Shown here one piece after another: positions 60,269 through 64,000 of a DNA stretch of 64,000 bases. A program made the translations under genes and the position numbers. Source of the stretch: G963667145 sp963667145 (GTDB lineage: Bacteria > Cloacimonadota > Cloacimonadia > G963667145); the NCBI GenBank assembly GCA_963667145.1, contig OY762943.1, forward strand, positions 868,001-932,000, in the 5' to 3' direction. Numbering within the stretch: the stretch's first letter is position 1; every line of letters starts with the position of its first letter. The notes beneath the pieces were generated by a model. It was given only the letters and a program-made list of their open reading frames with translations, did not search any database and was not told the DNA's origin.

Positions 60269-61375
60269 ATGGAATTTGAAGCTCAAGACATTTTTGGACA
60301 AGTCCCCTCTGAAAAAATAGAAGATGAAACTGTCAACGAAGAGACAGAACAAGAAAAAGATTTGGCAAAAAAAACACAAAAGGGCACTATCGTCTTGGTG
60401 GAAAATAATGTATCCACAAACATCACTCTGCCAGAAGAAATTTTGGATTTTGTGATTAACAACGATGAGAAAAAAAGTTTTATCGACATTAAAATTGTGA
60501 ATAAAATCCACTTGATTTTGATGCCCAAACGCGGGAAACACGACACAAATCTTATCGTTTACACCCAGCATGGAACATATTTTTTCTCCATTAAAACCGC
60601 TTCACGCAAGGACTTCGAAGACCCTGATACTAATATTGTTATTGATGACCCAAAAGTAACCGAAATTCTTAAACAAAAACAAGAGAAAGAGGAAACAAAA
60701 CAACAAGAACTTTTGGAATTGAAACTAAAGGTAGAAGCTGAAGCAAAAATGCAAGCTGAAGCTGATGAGGAAGAAGATGAAGACGATTTTGATTTACCAG
60801 AAGATTTGGAACAATTGGCTCAACTTTCTCAATTGCAAGAACTTTCCCGCCTGACAGAACTAACTAAATTGCAAGAACTGCAAAAACTGAGTTCAGTTTT
60901 GGAAATGCACAAAATGTACGATCTGCTACAATTAAAAGATTTGAGCAAGCTGTCCGAACTCAGTCAACTCGCTAAACTCAGCCAACTTTCAAATCTTACA
61001 GGGAAAAAGAAAAAAAAGAAAAAATCTGCTGTTGTTGAAGCCCCTAACGAAGCAGAAAATGATGAACATCTGGAAGAAATTGAAGATTTAGAAACTCAAG
61101 TAGCCTTAGAAAATGATAATGAAGTTCAAGAATTTACAGATGAAGGCAGTAGCATAGAGCCCGCTGAGAATCCATATGAAATGAATGAACAAACTGATAG
61201 CCTTCAAGAAAAAATAACTGATCCCCTTTCAAACGAAGAAGACGAAATTCCAGATGAAGCTGATAAGGAACAACCCAAGATCTATCAAGAAGATACTCCC
61301 GAAACCCCTTCGGAAGAAACTTCTGAAGAAACTGATGAACAACCCGTAGAAGAAACCAACGACTACGATTATTAA
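60269..61375 (+). CDS. Acidic protein with VirB9-like N-domain and 22 hydrophobic-x-x triplets
   Basis: A 368-residue protein I do not recognise. There is no signal peptide. Residues about 40-115 form a beta-rich segment with N-I-T-L-P-E-E-I and T-N-L-I-V-Y-T-Q-H-G-T-Y-F-F-S-I, loosely like VirB9/TrbG N-domains. A charged helix (130-175) follows. From 180 to 243 every third residue is hydrophobic (19 Leu, plus Val, Met, Met), with polar pairs between. Then a K-rich block (245-252) and an acidic, Pro/Glu/Thr-rich tail to the end. Ribosome site AAGGAG precedes. Between the TPR gene and dapA. Confidence 0.6.
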   Translation: MEFEAQDIFGQVPSEKIEDETVNEETEQEKDLAKKTQKGTIVLVENNVSTNITLPEEILDFVINNDEKKSFIDIKIVNKIHLILMPKRGKHDTNLIVYTQHGTYFFSIKTASRKDFEDPDTNIVIDDPKVTEILKQKQEKEETKQQELLELKLKVEAEAKMQAEADEEEDEDDFDLPEDLEQLAQLSQLQELSRLTELTKLQELQKLSSVLEMHKMYDLLQLKDLSKLSELSQLAKLSQLSNLTGKKKKKKKSAVVEAPNEAENDEHLEEIEDLETQVALENDNEVQEFTDEGSSIEPAENPYEMNEQTDSLQEKITDPLSNEEDEIPDEADKEQPKIYQEDTPETPSEETSEETDEQPVEETNDYDY

Positions 61376-61405
61376 TAACCAAAACTATTATTTTATGGAG
61401 ATATA

Positions 61406-62290
61406 ATGAAGAGATTGCAAGGAACTTGGACAGCTCTTATCACCCCTTTTAACGAGGACAAGAGCATCGATTTTGAAGCGTTTGGGAATCTTATCGATTA
61501 CCAAATTGATAACGGCGTAAACGGACTGCTGTTGCTGGGTACTACTGGCGAAGCTCCAACCATGACTGACGAAGAAAAAGAAGAAATTATCAAATTCGGA
61601 ATCAAAAAAATCGCTGGGAGAGTTCCTGTGATGGTCGGTTCTGGCACAAATAATGTCGATAAAGCCATAAAGGCTACAAATAGAGCCAAGGAACTCGGTG
61701 CGGACTTTGCTTTGGTCATCACCCCATACTACAACAGAACTTCGCAAGAAGGACTGTATCAGTTTTTCAAAGCTGTTGTGGAGAATACCAACATTCCGAT
61801 AGTGATGTACAACGTGCCTTCTCGCACAGGAATGAACATGGAAGCGGCTACCACTGCGAGATTGGCTAACGATTTTGAAAGAATTGTGGGAGTTAAAGAA
61901 GCAACTGGAAATTTGGTGCAAGTGACAAAAATTTTGAAAGACGCTCCTGACGATTTCGTGTTGCTCTCGGGAGATGACGATGTAACAATTCCTATTATGG
62001 CTGCATCTGGCAAAGGCGTAATCTCAGTTACTTCCAACATCGCACCCAAAGCTATCAGCGATATGGTTAGAAGCTGGCAAGAGGGACATCAACAAGACGC
62101 CGTGAAAGCAAATCAATATCTGTCCGACCTCAACTCAGCTATGTTTATGGTTACCAATCCTATTCCAGTGAAAGACGCTCTTTGGCAAATGGGAATGATT
62201 AAAAGGGAATACCGCTTGCCTCTTTGGTATTTATCCGACGAGCAAAGTGCCAATTTGAAACAAATTTTGAAAAGATACAAATTGATTTGA
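61406..62290 (+). CDS. dapA: 4-hydroxy-tetrahydrodipicolinate synthase
   Basis: A 294-residue class I aldolase-type lyase that condenses pyruvate and aspartate semialdehyde (lysine/DAP pathway). Signatures: G-T-W-T-A-L-I-T-P-F near the start, L-L-L-L-G-T-T-G-E-A-P-T-M, Y-Y-N-R-T-S-Q-E-G-L, Y-N-V-P-S-R-T-G-M-N, Schiff-base Lys in G-V-K-E-A-T-G-N-L, and L-L-S-G-D-D. DAP supply fits the wall genes nearby. It overlaps the PHP gene by 1 nt (TGATG). Confidence 0.96.
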   Translation: MKRLQGTWTALITPFNEDKSIDFEAFGNLIDYQIDNGVNGLLLLGTTGEAPTMTDEEKEEIIKFGIKKIAGRVPVMVGSGTNNVDKAIKATNRAKELGADFALVITPYYNRTSQEGLYQFFKAVVENTNIPIVMYNVPSRTGMNMEAATTARLANDFERIVGVKEATGNLVQVTKILKDAPDDFVLLSGDDDVTIPIMAASGKGVISVTSNIAPKAISDMVRSWQEGHQQDAVKANQYLSDLNSAMFMVTNPIPVKDALWQMGMIKREYRLPLWYLSDEQSANLKQILKRYKLI

Positions 62291-63111
62291 TGCAACAACC
62301 TTTGAAAGTAGATTTACATATACACACCAGCTTCTCCGATGGAGTTTATTCGCCGGAGAAGCTTTTACATATTGCAGATACAAAAAACTTTGATGTCATC
62401 GCTTTTGCCGACCACGACAATGTTGACGGCTATTTGCACGGAAAAGCGATAGCTTCCAACTACAAATGCAAATTGATTCCGGGAATAGAAATCAGTTGCT
62501 TTCACGAGGGGTTTGATATTCACATCTTGGCGTACAACTTTGACCCTACACACAAGGCTCTTTTGGACGTGATAGAGTACAATTTGCAAGAGCGAGAAGA
62601 CAGGATTGCAAGATTTATAGAGAAGCTTGCCGAATACGATGTTTTTCTTACTTTGGAAGAGATAAAAACCGAGAAAACACATATCCTCGGCAGACCTCAC
62701 TTGGCTAACGCCTTGGTCAAAGCTGGATACGCCAACACTTATGCGGAAGCCTTCAATAAATATTTGGTGGAAGAATCGCCTACATTCACTCCCAAGAGAG
62801 CTTTATCTCCTCTGAAAGTGATAAAAGCTATTAAAGCTGCGGGAGGAATTTCCGTGTTGGCTCATCCTTTTCGCCTAAATCACGAACAGTACATTTACGA
62901 CCTGATTAAAATGGGTATCGAAGGCTTGGAGGCGTACTACATCTCTCACAGCAAAGCCCAAGTAAGCAACTATTTGGAAATTGCCCGTGAACACGATTTG
63001 TTCGTGACAGGCGGGAGCGATTTTCATTGGCCAACCAAGAACAAAAATTTCGGAGATTACCACTGTAGCAAGATTAGCAAAGTCTTTTTGCCCGAAATTT
63101 CGTCTATTTAA
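62290..63111 (+). CDS. PHP-domain metal-dependent phosphoesterase (RNase AM/YciV-like)
   Basis: A 273-residue protein starting M-Q-Q-P-L-K-V-D-L-H-I-H-T-S-F-S-D-G, the first PHP motif. The second, A-F-A-D-H-D-N, the third around P-G-I-E-I-S, H-I-L-A-Y-N-F, and the fourth, G-G-S-D-F-H-W-P, are all present. Single-domain PHP proteins of this size include YciV/RnmA-like 5'-3' exonucleases and nucleotidases. The start is fixed by the 1-nt overlap with dapA. A terminator follows. Confidence 0.88.
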   Translation: MQQPLKVDLHIHTSFSDGVYSPEKLLHIADTKNFDVIAFADHDNVDGYLHGKAIASNYKCKLIPGIEISCFHEGFDIHILAYNFDPTHKALLDVIEYNLQEREDRIARFIEKLAEYDVFLTLEEIKTEKTHILGRPHLANALVKAGYANTYAEAFNKYLVEESPTFTPKRALSPLKVIKAIKAAGGISVLAHPFRLNHEQYIYDLIKMGIEGLEAYYISHSKAQVSNYLEIAREHDLFVTGGSDFHWPTKNKNFGDYHCSKISKVFLPEISSI

Positions 63112-63165
63112 GCACCCAAACTTTCACTTAATCCATTAGATTGGATAACTTTATTCGCTATAAAT

Positions 63166-63200
63166 AAAAGGACAACAAATCAATTTGCTGTCCTTTTTTT
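63166..63200 (+). terminator. Bidirectional rho-independent terminator
   Basis: GGACAACAAAT (63170-63180) and ATTTGCTGTCC (63183-63193) form an 11-bp stem with one mismatch and a 2-nt loop, flanked by an A-rich tract on the left and a T run on the right. It can end the plus-strand dapA-PHP unit and the convergent GLUG gene. Confidence 0.85.
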
Positions 63201-63238
63201 GGTTTAAATCTTTTAACTTGCGAAAATAACTTTGCCCA

Positions 63239-64000
63239 CTAATCTCTAACCATTACACCTTCCCAACTGTAGTTGTCGATATAAGTAGCGCTGCCACTTC
63301 CCAAAATTCTACCTGCATATCCATTGTATTCACCAACGACTAATGCACCCACAACAGCATTTTTGCTAATAATCGCATTAGAACCAACCCCTACAATACC
63401 TCCCATGCCAATCGTATAAGTAGAATTCCCCGTTAAAGTGTTATTTACAGACAAACATCTGGTCACAGTACTTGCAGAGTATCCGACAATACCACCAATC
63501 CCTCCTGTAGCAGTGGTTTGCGTAAGTTTAGACCAGAAGACTCTACAGTCTTTAACTGTACCGCCAGTTCCTTGGTACGCTAACACACCTCCGACATATC
63601 TGGTACCCTCAATGGTAGCAGAATCCAAAACAACATTTCTAATTGTATCACTCTCCCCTACTGTCTTGGCGAACAGCCCTGCATATTCTTTGCTATTATC
63701 AACTAAATGCAAGCCTGAAATCCTGTATCCATTACCATTGTAATACCCTGAGAAGCCATCTAATGTTGCATTGTAAGGATTGTCACCAGCCGTACCTATA
63801 GGCCAGAAATCTTCCGTGCCACTCATATCTATATCAGCAAGCTGGATGAAATAATATGGACCTTGTACATATTTCCTGTAACCCACCTGCATCAGCGTGC
63901 GAGGACTTACGATTTGATATGGATTGTCAATAGTTCCCTTACCCCTCAAAGTACCAATGATACCATTATCAATGTTCAAAGGAACTTTCTTCAAGGTGAA
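63239..64000 (-). CDS. GLUG-repeat surface protein, C-terminal part (cut by window edge)
   Basis: C-terminal about 253 residues of a larger protein; the frame stays open to the window edge, and a TTG near 63994 is not needed as a start. An I-D-N-P-Y-Q-I-V-S-P-R-T-L entry module and D-I-D-M-S-G...W-P-I-G precede the repeats. GLUG-type repeats include Y-A-G-L-F-A-K, Y-V-G-G-V-L-A-Y, I-G-G-I-V-G-Y-S and M-G-G-I-V-G-V-G. Such beta-helical repeats occur in adhesins and secreted enzymes of gut and sediment bacteria. No C-terminal sorting domain is evident. Confidence 0.82.
   Translation of the reverse strand, partial: FTLKKVPLNIDNGIIGTLRGKGTIDNPYQIVSPRTLMQVGYRKYVQGPYYFIQLADIDMSGTEDFWPIGTAGDNPYNATLDGFSGYYNGNGYRISGLHLVDNSKEYAGLFAKTVGESDTIRNVVLDSATIEGTRYVGGVLAYQGTGGTVKDCRVFWSKLTQTTATGGIGGIVGYSASTVTRCLSVNNTLTGNSTYTIGMGGIVGVGSNAIISKNAVVGALVVGEYNGYAGRILGSGSATYIDNYSWEGVMVRD

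Overview
The window looks like a low-GC (roughly 38-40% by eye in housekeeping stretches) chromosome piece from a Gram-negative, rod-shaped bacterium. Evidence: the full rod-shape operon mreB-mreC-mreD-mrdA-rodA, several predicted outer-membrane barrels, the MEP isoprenoid pathway (ispE, ispG), dapA, queuosine synthesis (queH), and a GLUG-repeat surface protein. TPR proteins, a DUF4914 protein and GLUG repeats are reminiscent of Fibrobacterota/Cloacimonadota-type (FCB-side) bacteria. I cannot name the phylum with confidence.

Layout. 0-2.8 kb (minus): translation operon rpsP-khpA-rimM-trmD-RNA methylase-rplS-ispE. 2.9-8.9 kb (minus): hydrolase, zinc-ribbon membrane protein, aminotransferase, two DUF3795 proteins around a VOC protein, HAD phosphatase, LysE exporter. 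9.0-12.4 kb (minus): a PLP alpha-oxoamine synthase and a C5-cytosine R-M pair. 12.7-16.3 kb (plus): lipoprotein, rsfS, argS, dpaL. 16.5-18.9 kb (plus): a GATC-type (DpnII/MutH-like) R-M operon. 18.9-28.3 kb (minus): biotin ECF importer (bioY and energizing module), rsmD, purA, prmC, trxB, a PP-loop tRNA-thiolase-like protein and a PEPCK-like DUF4914 protein. 28.4-32.3 kb (minus): outer-membrane proteins, tRNA-Thr, queH, yqeG, a 40-residue overlapping gene and tRNA-Arg. 32.5-35.4 kb (plus): AAA ATPase, voltage-gated-type K+ channel and a Shedu-like (DUF4263) defence gene. 35.4-53.8 kb (minus): plsC, a large TPR protein, ispG, xdhC-like, hpt, hemolysin III-like, NicO/DUF1007 metal export, the rod operon, DUF445, a degenerate GH13-like protein and alaS. 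54.0-55.7 kb (plus): DUF4145 protein, a 0.5-kb hairpin-rich spacer and a CPBP protease. 55.7-58.1 kb (minus): purH, apt and a small membrane protein. 58.3-63.1 kb (plus): rpsT, ftsY, TPR protein, an odd leucine-triplet protein, dapA and PHP. 63.2-64 kb (minus): partial GLUG protein.

How it fits together. Long minus-strand housekeeping operons with 1-17 nt overlaps are interrupted by AT-richer plus-strand (and one minus-strand) accessory genes dominated by DNA-defence functions: two R-M systems, Shedu and DUF4145. The strongest window-wide signal is avoidance of GATC: I found only about two dozen sites in 64 kb, where base composition predicts about 200. This fits a long-active GATC restriction system, and one is encoded at 16.5-18.9 kb. 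The other observations I rate highest are a soluble protein with 22 uninterrupted hydrophobic-x-x triplets (60.3-61.4 kb), an apparently catalytically dead amylase-fold protein between alaS and the rod operon, and a regulatory-looking inverted repeat over the cytosine methylase promoter.
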